Of a stretch of DNA of 64,000 bases, positions 7,850-16,052 are shown piece after piece. Source of the DNA: Fimenecus sp045593555 (GTDB lineage Bacteria > Bacillota > Clostridia > Oscillospirales > Acutalibacteraceae). Location: the NCBI GenBank assembly GCA_045593555.1, contig JAZNWU010000035.1, forward strand, positions 20,857-84,856. Reading direction: 5' to 3'. The notes beneath the pieces are model-generated. The model made no database searches and was not told the origin of the DNA. It saw nothing but the letters and a program-made list of their open reading frames with translations. A program made the translations under genes and the position numbers. Position 1 is the stretch's first letter. Every line of letters starts with the position of its first letter.

Positions 7850-8935
7850 ATGAAATTAAATATTGATTCTTGGCAACCAATAAAAATTAGTGACATATTT
7901 TATACTTATACAGGCGGAGATTTAATTATTAACACCATTCAAGAAGGTGAAATTCCTGTAATATCACATACATCGGTTAACAATGGTGTTAAAATCTATT
8001 CTTCCGAAATTGAAGGTCAAATGTTGTTTGATTGCAAAAAAACAATAAGTTTAGCTGATAGGGGAACTTTCTTTGCGGCTGTACAAAATCACGATTTCTA
8101 TATAGGAACAAGAGTAAAAGCGTTGGAATTTAAAGATGGTAGACACTCAGAATGCATTCTTCAATTTTTTGTCACTGTAATAAACCACGAAGCATTTCGT
8201 TTTTGTTACGGTAGGAACTGCACTAACGGTCTTGATGATTTAGTCATCAAATTACCCGTAAAAAATGAAAAAGTTGATTATGAATTTATTGAAAAATATA
8301 TGAATTCATTAAATGGAGATGTTTCAGATATACCGGATTACTTTTTAAACGAAGGATATAAAAAAGCGTGTTGGTATCTTGACAATATCAATCAAGGCGA
8401 ATTTGAAAAAGATTTTGCCGAAGCGTTTGATAAAAACAAACTTAAACTATCTGATAGAGAGTGGGATTATTTTGTTTTGGAAAATATTGTATCCAGTGTT
8501 CACAATGGAAAATCGTATAATGCATCAGATTTGGTTATTTCAGATAGTGAAGAATATGTTTCGTATGTAACACGAACAGACGAAAATAATGGTATTTCTA
8601 TGTATGTGCAAGCATTAGAATATAAAGGGTTGGAAAAGGCAAATGCAATTACCATTGGCGATACTACAGCTACAATCTTTTTTCAAGAGCATAATTTTAT
8701 AACAGGACCGCATATTATTGTAATTAGAGCTGACTGGTTGAATGTATATACAGCAAATTTTATAATTACAATTCTAAATCAAGAAAAATATAGGTATCCT
8801 GTTTTCGGTCGTGCGTTCACAAAAGACCTTATTAAGCAAACCAAGGTGTATCTTCCTATAGATGACGATGGACATCCCGATTATAAATTTATGGAAGATT
8901 ATATAAAATCATTGCCGTTTAGCAATAAGATATGA
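7850..8935 (+). CDS. Specificity subunit (type I S / BcgI-B-like) with two target-recognition domains
   Basis: A 361-residue protein built as two similar halves. Each half ends in the same kind of segment: YGRNCTNGLDDLVIKLPV then DYEFIEKYMNSL in the first, and FGRAFTKDLIKQTKVYLPI then DYKFMEDYIKSLP in the second. This internal duplication is the layout of HsdS-type subunits, with one target-recognition domain per half. It follows the fused nuclease-methyltransferase by 2 bp and is near the 341-residue size of the BcgI B subunit. It would set the recognition sequence; the sequence itself cannot be predicted by eye. Confidence 0.8.
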   Translation: MKLNIDSWQPIKISDIFYTYTGGDLIINTIQEGEIPVISHTSVNNGVKIYSSEIEGQMLFDCKKTISLADRGTFFAAVQNHDFYIGTRVKALEFKDGRHSECILQFFVTVINHEAFRFCYGRNCTNGLDDLVIKLPVKNEKVDYEFIEKYMNSLNGDVSDIPDYFLNEGYKKACWYLDNINQGEFEKDFAEAFDKNKLKLSDREWDYFVLENIVSSVHNGKSYNASDLVISDSEEYVSYVTRTDENNGISMYVQALEYKGLEKANAITIGDTTATIFFQEHNFITGPHIIVIRADWLNVYTANFIITILNQEKYRYPVFGRAFTKDLIKQTKVYLPIDDDGHPDYKFMEDYIKSLPFSNKI

Positions 8936-8945
8936 GGTTTAATAT

Positions 8946-9941
8946 ATGAGTGAAATAAAAACTTCAGCAAAAGGTATTGATTACGCAAAACCCTCTGTTT
9001 TAAAGACTAAATCTAGAGTCTATTCTCAAGCAATGTTAATGAGTATACCGCATAAACATTCTGATAAAATAGATGTTTCTTTAAAAATAGGAAGATATAC
9101 TCTACCTTTTGGAAATGTTGAGACAAAACAACCTAAAAGTGAATTAACTCTTGACAATGATGAGTTAAACAGTCTTATCTCTTACATTTCAGATAATTAT
9201 ACACCTGTTAACCTTGGTTCAGGAAAATACATCTGCGTTTCAGAAGATGACGAGGAGCTTATTAAAAAGTTTAAAGAGTTAGTTGAAAAGAATAGTGATA
9301 CAGCCGAACTTTTAATCGAAAAAGGAATTCTATCTGACAATGTATTTGTTGCGGCTACGTCCATAAAAAAGAAAGATGCATTAAGTGAGTTTGAAGAAAA
9401 ACTCGAAGAAGATTTAGCGGAATCTTATTGGCAAAACTGGTTTGCAACTAACAAATGGGTACTGGGTTCGGATTTTGCACAAATTATTGATGAACGAAAA
9501 ATTGATACTGAAAACATAGCTGATTACATAATGCGTGCGTTTGACGGATTTGTTGACTTGGTCGAAATAAAAAAGCCAAATGGTATGCCTTTTTGGGCAT
9601 CTACAAAAGACCATGATAATTATGTTCCGTCATCGGATTTAGTTAAAGCCATTACGCAATGTCTCAACTATATTCATGCCATCGAACAAGAAGCAAATAG
9701 TGTAAAATTTATCACAAGAACAAAAAGCAAGGTTATAAAGCCAAGATGTATTCTGATATTTGGTCGTTCTAATGATTGGAACGATGAACAAAGAGAAGCG
9801 TATAGAATTTTAAATGCTGCATACAACCAAATCTCAATTCTCACTTATGACCATTTGCTTTTACGAGCAAAAAATGTTTTAGGTCTGGTTGATAATACCG
9901 AGAATGAACCAACCTATAACGAAGATGATTTGCCATTTTAA
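8946..9941 (+). CDS. Shedu-family nuclease (SduA/DUF4263-type)
   Basis: A 331-residue protein whose C-terminal half matches the Shedu (DUF4263) nuclease pattern: LAESYWQNWFATNKWVLG, then GFVDLVEIKKP (about 197-207) holding the Glu-x-Lys of a PD-(D/E)xK site, then a recombinase-like HDNYVPSSDLVKAITQCLNY segment and RCILIFGRS. The N-terminal half is a separate mixed domain that I do not recognise; in Shedu proteins the variable N-terminus is thought to sense infection. Shedu is a known single-gene antiphage system. It is the last gene of the operon, 10 bp behind the specificity gene, with a terminator just after it. Confidence 0.8.
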   Translation: MSEIKTSAKGIDYAKPSVLKTKSRVYSQAMLMSIPHKHSDKIDVSLKIGRYTLPFGNVETKQPKSELTLDNDELNSLISYISDNYTPVNLGSGKYICVSEDDEELIKKFKELVEKNSDTAELLIEKGILSDNVFVAATSIKKKDALSEFEEKLEEDLAESYWQNWFATNKWVLGSDFAQIIDERKIDTENIADYIMRAFDGFVDLVEIKKPNGMPFWASTKDHDNYVPSSDLVKAITQCLNYIHAIEQEANSVKFITRTKSKVIKPRCILIFGRSNDWNDEQREAYRILNAAYNQISILTYDHLLLRAKNVLGLVDNTENEPTYNEDDLPF

Positions 9942-9960
9942 CAGTTTTTTAAGCATCAAA

Positions 9961-9987
9961 GGCAGGGACAAAAATCCCTGCCTTGCA
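9961..9987 (+). terminator. Terminator closing the five-gene defence operon
   Basis: GGCAGGGA and TCCCTGCC form a stem with a short A-rich loop, followed by TTGCACTTT. It lies between the Shedu stop and the convergent tnpV gene and could serve both. Confidence 0.75.
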
Positions 9988-9989
9988 CT

Positions 9990-10364
9990 TTATATATAAA
10001 TTATCTCATTGCAAATAATCTCTCTTACCCTTGCTTCAATATTCTGCACACAGCGTACCCACTCCATCTGATTTTCTTCTTTCAGCTTCTCAGTTACACC
10101 TTCAGACTCTTTCATCTGCTTTACGAGAGTATCAAACATCTCACGAGCCTGATTTTCTATCTCAGCACAGTGCTGATACAGTTTGCCTTGCGTAAGTAAT
10201 ACATTGAAAAATACACGATTATGTTTTTCAAGATAATCTTTATGTAACATTCCCCATTTGCCAAGCTTGATAGTTGCTTCTTCGGGTGAGAGTGTTAAAT
10301 TCGGGATTCTGAAATCTCCGACTCGTCTGTATGTGCCGCCGTTCTGTTCAAATGATGGTTTCAT
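9990..10364 (-). CDS. tnpV: TnpV, transposon-encoded accessory protein
   Basis: A 124-residue protein with the TnpV signature: FEQNGGTYRRVGDFRIPNL at the start, LGKWGMLHKDYL in the middle, and EGVTEKLKEENQMEWV in the C-terminal coiled region. TnpV proteins occur on Tn4451-type and other Clostridia elements; their biochemical function is unknown. It lies 13 bp downstream of a 51-codon gene and both share a promoter region with the 21-bp palindrome at 10607. It is one of the clearest signs that this part of the island came from a Firmicutes mobile element. Confidence 0.85.
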   Translation of the reverse strand: MKPSFEQNGGTYRRVGDFRIPNLTLSPEEATIKLGKWGMLHKDYLEKHNRVFFNVLLTQGKLYQHCAEIENQAREMFDTLVKQMKESEGVTEKLKEENQMEWVRCVQNIEARVREIICNEIIYI

Positions 10365-10377
10365 AATTCATGCCTCC

Positions 10378-10533
10378 TTATTTTTCACTTTTATCAATGA
10401 TTTTCAGCAACAACTCATCAACATCCTCGGTGGGTAAATCCTCCGCCAAAAGTATATTTCTGAACTCATTCATACCATTGACAAGTAAATTACACTCAAA
10501 ATCTGTGAACTTAATTTTTGTTTTTCTACTCAT
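10378..10533 (-). CDS. Small 51-residue mobile-element protein
   Basis: A short gene that starts MSRKTKIKFTDFECNLL and contains DLPTEDVDELLLKIID near its end. It has an excellent AGGAGGT 6 bp before the ATG, ends 13 bp before tnpV and has balanced coding content, so it is real despite its size. I recall similar small acidic proteins next to tnpV in Clostridia elements, but no function is known. Its residues suggest two amphipathic helices. Confidence 0.7.
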   Translation of the reverse strand: MSRKTKIKFTDFECNLLVNGMNEFRNILLAEDLPTEDVDELLLKIIDKSEK

Positions 10534-10606
10534 AAAAATGACCTCCTGTTATTTGGTAGTTTCATTTTACCTTATAACGGGAGGTTAGTCGAATGTACGG
10601 ATTTAT

Positions 10607-10627
10607 TTTCGGTAGCGGCTACCGAAA
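10607..10627. promoter_or_regulatory. 21-bp palindrome upstream of the tnpV genes
   Basis: Two perfect 10-bp arms, TTTCGGTAGC and GCTACCGAAA, flank a single G. The core is shared with the site at 2724-2736. It lies 74 bp upstream of the small tnpV-linked gene and 6 bp after the end of the gene to its right. It could be an operator or a recombination/resolution site. Confidence 0.55.
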
Positions 10628-10633
10628 TTGTTT

Positions 10634-10903
10634 TTATCTTTCCACAAAAGTTTCATATGTAAATTTTGCACCGAGTCGAAAGCCTGATATAAAGCTGTCA
10701 GCGTTACTTGTTGTTGAAAATTCAATGTATGCACTGACATAGTTTTGAAACAACTCCTTATCCTCATCGGTAAGTCTTGCGGTAAGCTGTTCTTCTTTCT
10801 CTGCAAGATTACTCAGTTTCTTCTTAAGCTTAGGTGTCAATTCTGAATTGACTTCTTGTGGCTCAATGTTACCGTAATAAAAATCTTCAATAAATGTTGA
10901 CAT
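10634..10903 (-). CDS. DUF6809-like small protein
   Basis: An 89-residue mostly helical protein with LEDFYYGNI-type start (FIEDFYYGNIEPQE) and a C-terminal FISGFRLGAKFTYETF segment. A paralogue with the same two blocks (LENLYYGNIF..FIQGIKLGIKIIAES) lies at 38992-39279. This matches the small DUF6809-type family that is common in Clostridia genomes and on their elements; its function is unknown. GAGATGA-rich sequence precedes the ATG. It is the first gene of a short leftward cluster ending with tnpV. Confidence 0.7.
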   Translation of the reverse strand: MSTFIEDFYYGNIEPQEVNSELTPKLKKKLSNLAEKEEQLTARLTDEDKELFQNYVSAYIEFSTTSNADSFISGFRLGAKFTYETFVER

Positions 10904-11011
10904 TATTTCATCTCCTCATTTATACTATAAAGAGGTGTTTTTGGTATGAAAAGAATGTGTATGATGGTGCCATGAAAAATATGTTTTAGGTAATCCGTTA
11001 TAATCATTCAT

Positions 11012-11205
11012 ACCAAATCAGATACCACTATTGATACAATTTGTGTTGATAGCGGTATCGTTGTTTTATATAGTATTTAAGCCATTTAAAAGAATTAAGC
11101 GTTGCATTGGGGATTTTGTAGTCCACTTTGCAACGCTTTTTTATTTGTTATTAAGTTGATAACCTAGAAAATCTATCTAACCTATCGTTAAATTACTGAT
11201 AATCG
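11012..11205 (+). repeat. Dispersed structured intergenic repeat, copy 1
   Basis: About 194 bp. It starts with AAATCAGATACCACTATTG, forms a hairpin (GATACCACTAT pairing with ATAGCGGTATC), then a terminator hairpin (GCGTTGCA at 11099-11106 pairing with TGCAACGC at 11129-11136, then six T), and ends with CCTATCGTTAAATTACTGA. It is nearly the same as copy 2 at 16772-16963 and its first ~140 bp match copy 3 at 47209. It ends five bases before the GH95 stop codon, so it may also terminate that gene. Confidence 0.85.
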
Positions 11206-11209
11206 ATTA

Positions 11210-13843
11210 TTATCTGTCAAAAACAATTGTTTTGGTTTCGTTTGCAGCGAAGTCAACCATCTGTTGTTCTCCACCGTAAACACCGACATTGATAGTTTGT
11301 GCTTTGTCACTTGTGATTGTGACAGTAACTGTTTTCTTTTTCCATTCAATGTCCACACTTGCATTTGTTCTTGCTCTCAATCCTTTGATACTACCTTTAT
11401 TCCATTCATCAGGAAGTGCAGGTAATGCTTCAATAATTCCAGTATTTGAATAGAGCATCATTTCATTGATTATACCAACAGTACCAATACTTGTGTCAGT
11501 GCAGAATACGCCCCAGCCATCGTGAGTATTATGGTCTGTCATCATTGAAGTGTAATAAATATTGTCACTCATCAAAGTGTACAGTGAATCATAAGCAGAA
11601 TTAGCATTCTTAAGTCTTGCAGCAACAAGAGCTTTATGTACCCAGCCATGAGATGCTATGTCATCCTCACCCTGATTTTCTCTGTTACGGTTTTCAATGG
11701 CTTGGTTACAAGCATCTGTAAGTGTTTGATTACCCTGTGTTTCAAATGCAGGCCATGCCATATACAAATGGCTGATATGTCTGTGCTTGTTATTCTCTAT
11801 ATACTCGTCCATAGCCCATTCACACAATGCACCTGTTTCGTCATATTCGTATTCAGGAAGAAGGCTCATAAGGTTTTCCCACTTAGCAATTCTTTCTTCA
11901 TATCCGTCTGATTTAACAACATTTTCCATTTCAATTGTCATTCTAATCCCATCTCTTGCAGCAGATATATCCATAGTTGCATTGGCGGTAATTGTTGAGT
12001 TGTATCCAACAGGGCAATTTTCAGGAGAATATGATGGAATGATAAGGTATCTTTCACCTTCATTCAGCTCTGTTTTACCTTCTTCGTAACAAGCTTTTCC
12101 GTTGACATCTGTGAAATATTCAGGTGTGCAAAGCTGGTCCCAGAAATTAGCCTGTTTGGTGAGCAACGGCAAGAGAATATCTTTTTCAAGGTCGAGAAGT
12201 TCACCGTTGTATTCGATTGTTCTGTTGCCATAACACTGCCAGAATTCGAATATTGGAAGAAGCATCCAGCTGGCACCTGCATTCCAATATTGGAACGGAT
12301 ACCATTTATCATATTCGACCATCATAGCACGGTCACCATCAGTATTAACAGGAACCTGAATTGCATCTGTCATACCGTAAGTTTTTGCAGCATTTTCTTC
12401 CCAGTCAGGAATCTGCTTCAGCACAAATTTAATATAACTTTCACCAGCATCATACATATTGCCCGTATTCATACCTGACGACTGAAGATTTACATTGGCA
12501 TCCATTGTGTAAATGCCTCGCCAACCTGAATTCCACTCACCTGTCCACATACCGCAAAGACGAGGGAATGAAGAACCTGAACAACAAATCTGTGCATATC
12601 GTCCCTGATTATATGCTCGTTCAACCATAGCAGTTTCAAGTTTATCACTTCTTTTTTGAAGTGCAATAAGGTGTTCGTTAGCAAAACTTTCGTTGTAGCC
12701 TTTACCTAACTCAAAATCAACTGCGTTAAACAATGCAGACTGTTTTTCTGCATGAGGTGCAAGTGCATCTTCATAACTGAATTTACCATCAACGGTATAT
12801 TTCTCTGCAACAGATGTTGTGTAAGCATTGAGTTCATCTAAAAGTGCATAGTTTTCTGCATCTTTAAAGTCTTCAAATTTGCCCATATTATGGGTACGGT
12901 CAGATTTTGTAATAAGATAGACTTCAGATGCACCTGAAATTTTAATAGCAGCATTCTGTTCTTTTGCCACATTTTCACTATCGTTAGTACTATCGAGAAC
13001 AACTCTTTCTTTTTTACCATCAACAACAATAACTTTTGTAAATCCACAGTATCCACCATCTTTTAATTCGCTGTTTTCATAAGATGGATAGTGTGCAATT
13101 TGCGCTATATATGTAGCGTCATCATCAACAAGTTTCTTATACTGCATATTGACCTCGTCGCCTCTGCCAAATCCTCGCAGTGACCAACAGTCATCAAGTG
13201 AAAGTGTCATATTGATTTTTGAACCGATATTTGATTTTGTAATCTTAGTAATCGTTACATTATCTTCACGGGAAGAGAATGTTGTTCTTTCCCATGTGCC
13301 ACGGATATCGGTGTATTTTACTCCAACTTCTGCAGTCTCATAATCTGTCCAACGGATATAGTCGCTGTAAAGGTGCTCTTTCATGTTAAATCTTAAAACA
13401 TGAGCAGGATGGAAAGCATAAGAAAATGTTCTGTTTCTACCATTTACATCCCATGTGTCATCATAATTTATTACAGCCTGTCTTGCATCGTGAAGTTCAC
13501 CTGTAACCTCATCAGGTGTATATCGAGGGTCGTTTGATGGCATAAGAAAATTGATATTCTGATAAATATGAGTGTCGTTATATGGTGAACCTGAACAAAC
13601 AACACCATTTTCGCCATTACCGCTGACCATACCGTCAAACCAACTTATACTGTCTTCAAAATTGTTTGCATAAGCTACAAGTTCTGTATATTCAGTTGCA
13701 AAACATTTTGTATGGTCGTTTTTAATCATATTTACATTACCTGCCTTAATAAAATTCACCGTGCCTGGGATTAGTCCGCCCTCCAACACTAAACACAAAA
13801 CAATACTGATGATAGACCTGATTTTAACTATAAATTTTATCAC
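11210..13843 (-). CDS. Secreted GH95-family glycoside hydrolase (alpha-L-fucosidase type)
   Basis: An 877-residue protein with an N-terminal hydrophobic segment (about residues 4-25) that looks like a signal peptide. The (alpha/alpha)6 catalytic region carries the GH95 landmarks: DANVN (Asn450 and Asn452, which hold the catalytic water in GH95), SYSPENCP (Glu608, general acid), HRHISHLY (687-694) and FCTDTSIG (Asp783, the base region). GH95 enzymes release alpha-1,2-fucose, or galactose, from host or plant glycans. The start is a GTG with GGGAG 8 bp upstream. It is divergent from a beta-helix protein and shares an operator-containing promoter region with it. Substrate within GH95 remains open. 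Confidence 0.85.
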   Translation of the reverse strand: MIKFIVKIRSIISIVLCLVLEGGLIPGTVNFIKAGNVNMIKNDHTKCFATEYTELVAYANNFEDSISWFDGMVSGNGENGVVCSGSPYNDTHIYQNINFLMPSNDPRYTPDEVTGELHDARQAVINYDDTWDVNGRNRTFSYAFHPAHVLRFNMKEHLYSDYIRWTDYETAEVGVKYTDIRGTWERTTFSSREDNVTITKITKSNIGSKINMTLSLDDCWSLRGFGRGDEVNMQYKKLVDDDATYIAQIAHYPSYENSELKDGGYCGFTKVIVVDGKKERVVLDSTNDSENVAKEQNAAIKISGASEVYLITKSDRTHNMGKFEDFKDAENYALLDELNAYTTSVAEKYTVDGKFSYEDALAPHAEKQSALFNAVDFELGKGYNESFANEHLIALQKRSDKLETAMVERAYNQGRYAQICCSGSSFPRLCGMWTGEWNSGWRGIYTMDANVNLQSSGMNTGNMYDAGESYIKFVLKQIPDWEENAAKTYGMTDAIQVPVNTDGDRAMMVEYDKWYPFQYWNAGASWMLLPIFEFWQCYGNRTIEYNGELLDLEKDILLPLLTKQANFWDQLCTPEYFTDVNGKACYEEGKTELNEGERYLIIPSYSPENCPVGYNSTITANATMDISAARDGIRMTIEMENVVKSDGYEERIAKWENLMSLLPEYEYDETGALCEWAMDEYIENNKHRHISHLYMAWPAFETQGNQTLTDACNQAIENRNRENQGEDDIASHGWVHKALVAARLKNANSAYDSLYTLMSDNIYYTSMMTDHNTHDGWGVFCTDTSIGTVGIINEMMLYSNTGIIEALPALPDEWNKGSIKGLRARTNASVDIEWKKKTVTVTITSDKAQTINVGVYGGEQQMVDFAANETKTIVFDR

Positions 13844-13911
13844 TGTCTTTCTCCCTTCCCTAATGTTGTATCTACTAATTTAATAATAACATAAACTAAG
13901 ATTAATAAATA

Positions 13912-13937
13912 CGACATATTTATCTAACAAAATGTCG
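13912..13937. promoter_or_regulatory. Shared operator candidate in the GH95/beta-helix divergent promoter
   Basis: CGACAT (13912-13917) and ATGTCG (13932-13937) form an inverted repeat with a 14-bp spacer. The same arms with a 13-bp spacer lie in front of the AraC-type regulator at 15997-16021. It sits in the 176-bp gap between two diverging glycan genes and so could control both. Confidence 0.65.
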
Positions 13938-14019
13938 TGTTTCCGAATATAAAAGTATGATAATATAAGCTTATAAATAGAAGTATTATTTTCATATACA
14001 TACAGAAAGGAAGAAAACT

Positions 14020-15933
14020 ATGCTTTATGCTATTAAAACTATCCTTGCAACTCTTGTTGCTCTTTGTCTATCAGTCACATCATTTATCGGAAATACTATA
14101 ATTCCTGAAAAAGTTATGACAGAGTTATATGTCAGCACAACTGGAAGTGATGAAAATATAGGAAGCCACGACAATCCTTTTTTGACTATCGAAAAAGCAC
14201 AGCAAGAAGTCAGAAAAACAAATGGAAATATGTCTGGAGATATTATCGTTCACATTACAGATGGTACATATGTTTTGGAAAATCCTCTTGTATTTGACGA
14301 AAGAGATAGTGCAACAAATGGATATTCTATTAAATATATTGCAGATGGTAATGCTGTTATCAGTGGTGGTCAGGAAATTGAAAATTTCACTTTGTTTGAT
14401 GCAGAAAAAAATATTTATTCTGCAAAAGTTCCTGAGGGCTTTACATTCCGTCAGTTATATGTAGATGGCGAAAAGATGACAAGAGCAAGAAGCAACACGG
14501 ATTTTTCAACAAGAATAGTTGGTGCTTCACGCTTTGACGAAAACGGAAATCTTATTCCTGAAAACTTAAACTACGGTGGTGAAGATTCATTAGTTCCTGC
14601 AGCATACGGTGAAATATATCTAAATGACGATGAGTTTCAGAATTTCAACAACCTTACAAAAGTTGAACTTCATATTTTAACAGCATGGGTTAAAAATGTG
14701 CTTCGAGTTAAGTCTGCTGTTACTGAGGGTAACATAACATCTATTAGAATTCAGGATAACGAAAGTTCTTTAATTTTTAACCGAATGCATCCAAATATAG
14801 ACGGTTATTCTCATATGAGCACTCACGACTTTGTTTACTATATTGAAAATGCCTACGAACTGATTGACACCGATAAAGAGTGGTATTTGGATGAAAGCAC
14901 AAACACAGTTTACTTTAAATCACCTGAAAATATGGATATGAATTCTGTATGCGTAGTTGCCCCAAGGCTTGAAAATCTTGTTACAGTAAATTCAACAGAT
15001 AACAGTAAAATCAAAAATCTGTCTTTTGAGGGAATAACTTTCCAATACAGCACTTGGAACTTACCAAGTGAAAAAGGTCTCGTTGATGTACAAGCAGGTA
15101 TGTTTGCAAACTACTGTATTTTCAAAACTAATGATATGGGTGTTTTAAGACCATCTGCTTCCATATATGTTGCCAATACTGAAAACTTCACAATGAAAAA
15201 CTGTACTGTGGAAAATATGGGTGCTGCAGGAATTGACTTGCACTTCGGCACGAAAAATTCTCTGATACAAGACAACCTTATTCAGAACATCAGTGGAAAC
15301 GGAATTATGATAGGCAAATTCGTCGTTGATGAAAATACAGATATCCACGTTGTATATAACCCTGAAGACGAATCTGATATTTGTACTGATGACAGAATCG
15401 TAAACAATCGCGTTTTACACATAGGTACTGATTATGAAAGTTCTGTTGGCATTTGTGCAGGTTATCCAAGAAATATTCTTATTGCAAACAATGAGGTAGC
15501 GTATGCACCTTATACAGGCATATCAGTTGGTTTCGGCTGGTCAAATGCTGACAATGCAATGAGAGATAATCGAATATTAAACAATGAAATCCATCACACA
15601 AGTCAAATTCTCTGTGATGCCGGTGGTATTTACACTCTTTCAAAACAGCCAAACTCTGAAATGAGTGGCAATTACATTCATGATATTGTTTTACCTGAAT
15701 GGGCAGACTACGGTACAAGTGGCATATATATGGATGAACAGACCGAAGGATATACAGTAAAGAACAATGTGCTTGAAAATGCCTGTGGAGTTGGAATGAA
15801 CCGTGTTGGACATAATGACTATCAGCACAAAACAATGTATATAGACGCTAAACGTAATTTTAAGATAAAATCTATAATTAAAAATGCAGGTGTTATTGAC
15901 AACTTCGATACATATTCAAAGTTATTCTATTAA
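14020..15933 (+). CDS. Secreted right-handed parallel beta-helix protein (GH141-like candidate)
   Basis: A 637-residue protein with a signal-peptide-like start (hydrophobic residues 6-25) and the typical opening of secreted beta-helix enzymes, ELYVSTTGSDENIGSHDNPF followed by LTIEKAQ. Later it has many beta-helix rungs (NCTVENMGAAGIDLHFG, LIQDNLIQNISGNGIMIG, LIANNEVAYAPYTGISVGFG, ILNNEIHHTSQILCDAGGIY). Such proteins include GH141, GH110 and pectate-lyase-like enzymes; the layout and its fucosidase neighbour favour a GH141-like glycosidase, but that is inference. AAAGGA precedes the ATG. A strong terminator follows. It is expected to work outside the cytoplasm with the GH95 enzyme on a fucose-containing glycan. 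Confidence 0.75.
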   Translation: MLYAIKTILATLVALCLSVTSFIGNTIIPEKVMTELYVSTTGSDENIGSHDNPFLTIEKAQQEVRKTNGNMSGDIIVHITDGTYVLENPLVFDERDSATNGYSIKYIADGNAVISGGQEIENFTLFDAEKNIYSAKVPEGFTFRQLYVDGEKMTRARSNTDFSTRIVGASRFDENGNLIPENLNYGGEDSLVPAAYGEIYLNDDEFQNFNNLTKVELHILTAWVKNVLRVKSAVTEGNITSIRIQDNESSLIFNRMHPNIDGYSHMSTHDFVYYIENAYELIDTDKEWYLDESTNTVYFKSPENMDMNSVCVVAPRLENLVTVNSTDNSKIKNLSFEGITFQYSTWNLPSEKGLVDVQAGMFANYCIFKTNDMGVLRPSASIYVANTENFTMKNCTVENMGAAGIDLHFGTKNSLIQDNLIQNISGNGIMIGKFVVDENTDIHVVYNPEDESDICTDDRIVNNRVLHIGTDYESSVGICAGYPRNILIANNEVAYAPYTGISVGFGWSNADNAMRDNRILNNEIHHTSQILCDAGGIYTLSKQPNSEMSGNYIHDIVLPEWADYGTSGIYMDEQTEGYTVKNNVLENACGVGMNRVGHNDYQHKTMYIDAKRNFKIKSIIKNAGVIDNFDTYSKLFY

Positions 15934-15954
15934 AATTCATTTCTAATCAATAAA

Positions 15955-15993
15955 CCCCAGGGTAAAGACACACTTTTACCTTGGGGTCTTTTT
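15955..15993 (+). terminator. Terminator after the beta-helix gene
   Basis: CCCCAGGGTAAA pairs with TTTACCTTGGGG (one mismatch bulge) around a short loop, followed by TCTTTTT. It separates the glycosidase gene from the regulator promoter. Confidence 0.85.
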
Positions 15994-15996
15994 ATG

Positions 15997-16036
15997 CGAC
16001 ATAAGCATTTGCAAAATGTCGTATTTGTTGTATAAT
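15997..16036 (+). promoter_or_regulatory. Regulator promoter with CGACAT/ATGTCG operator
   Basis: CGACAT (15997-16002) and ATGTCG (16016-16021) form the same dyad as at 13912, here with a 13-bp spacer. TTGCAA (16009-16014) and TATAAT (16031-16036) are spaced by 16 bp, so the dyad overlaps the -35 element. This geometry fits autoregulation. The predicted transcript start (about 16043) leaves only a very short leader before the ATG at 16053. Confidence 0.6.
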
Positions 16037-16052
16037 GTAGTTGGTGATAATT

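Noticed and set aside
9990..10903. Intact transposon at the tnpV genes
   Set aside because: No transposase or terminal inverted repeats were found next to them.
14020..15933. Pectate lyase
   Set aside because: The beta-helix alone is not diagnostic, and no pectate-lyase calcium/arginine motif stands out; neighbours suggest fucose-glycan use.
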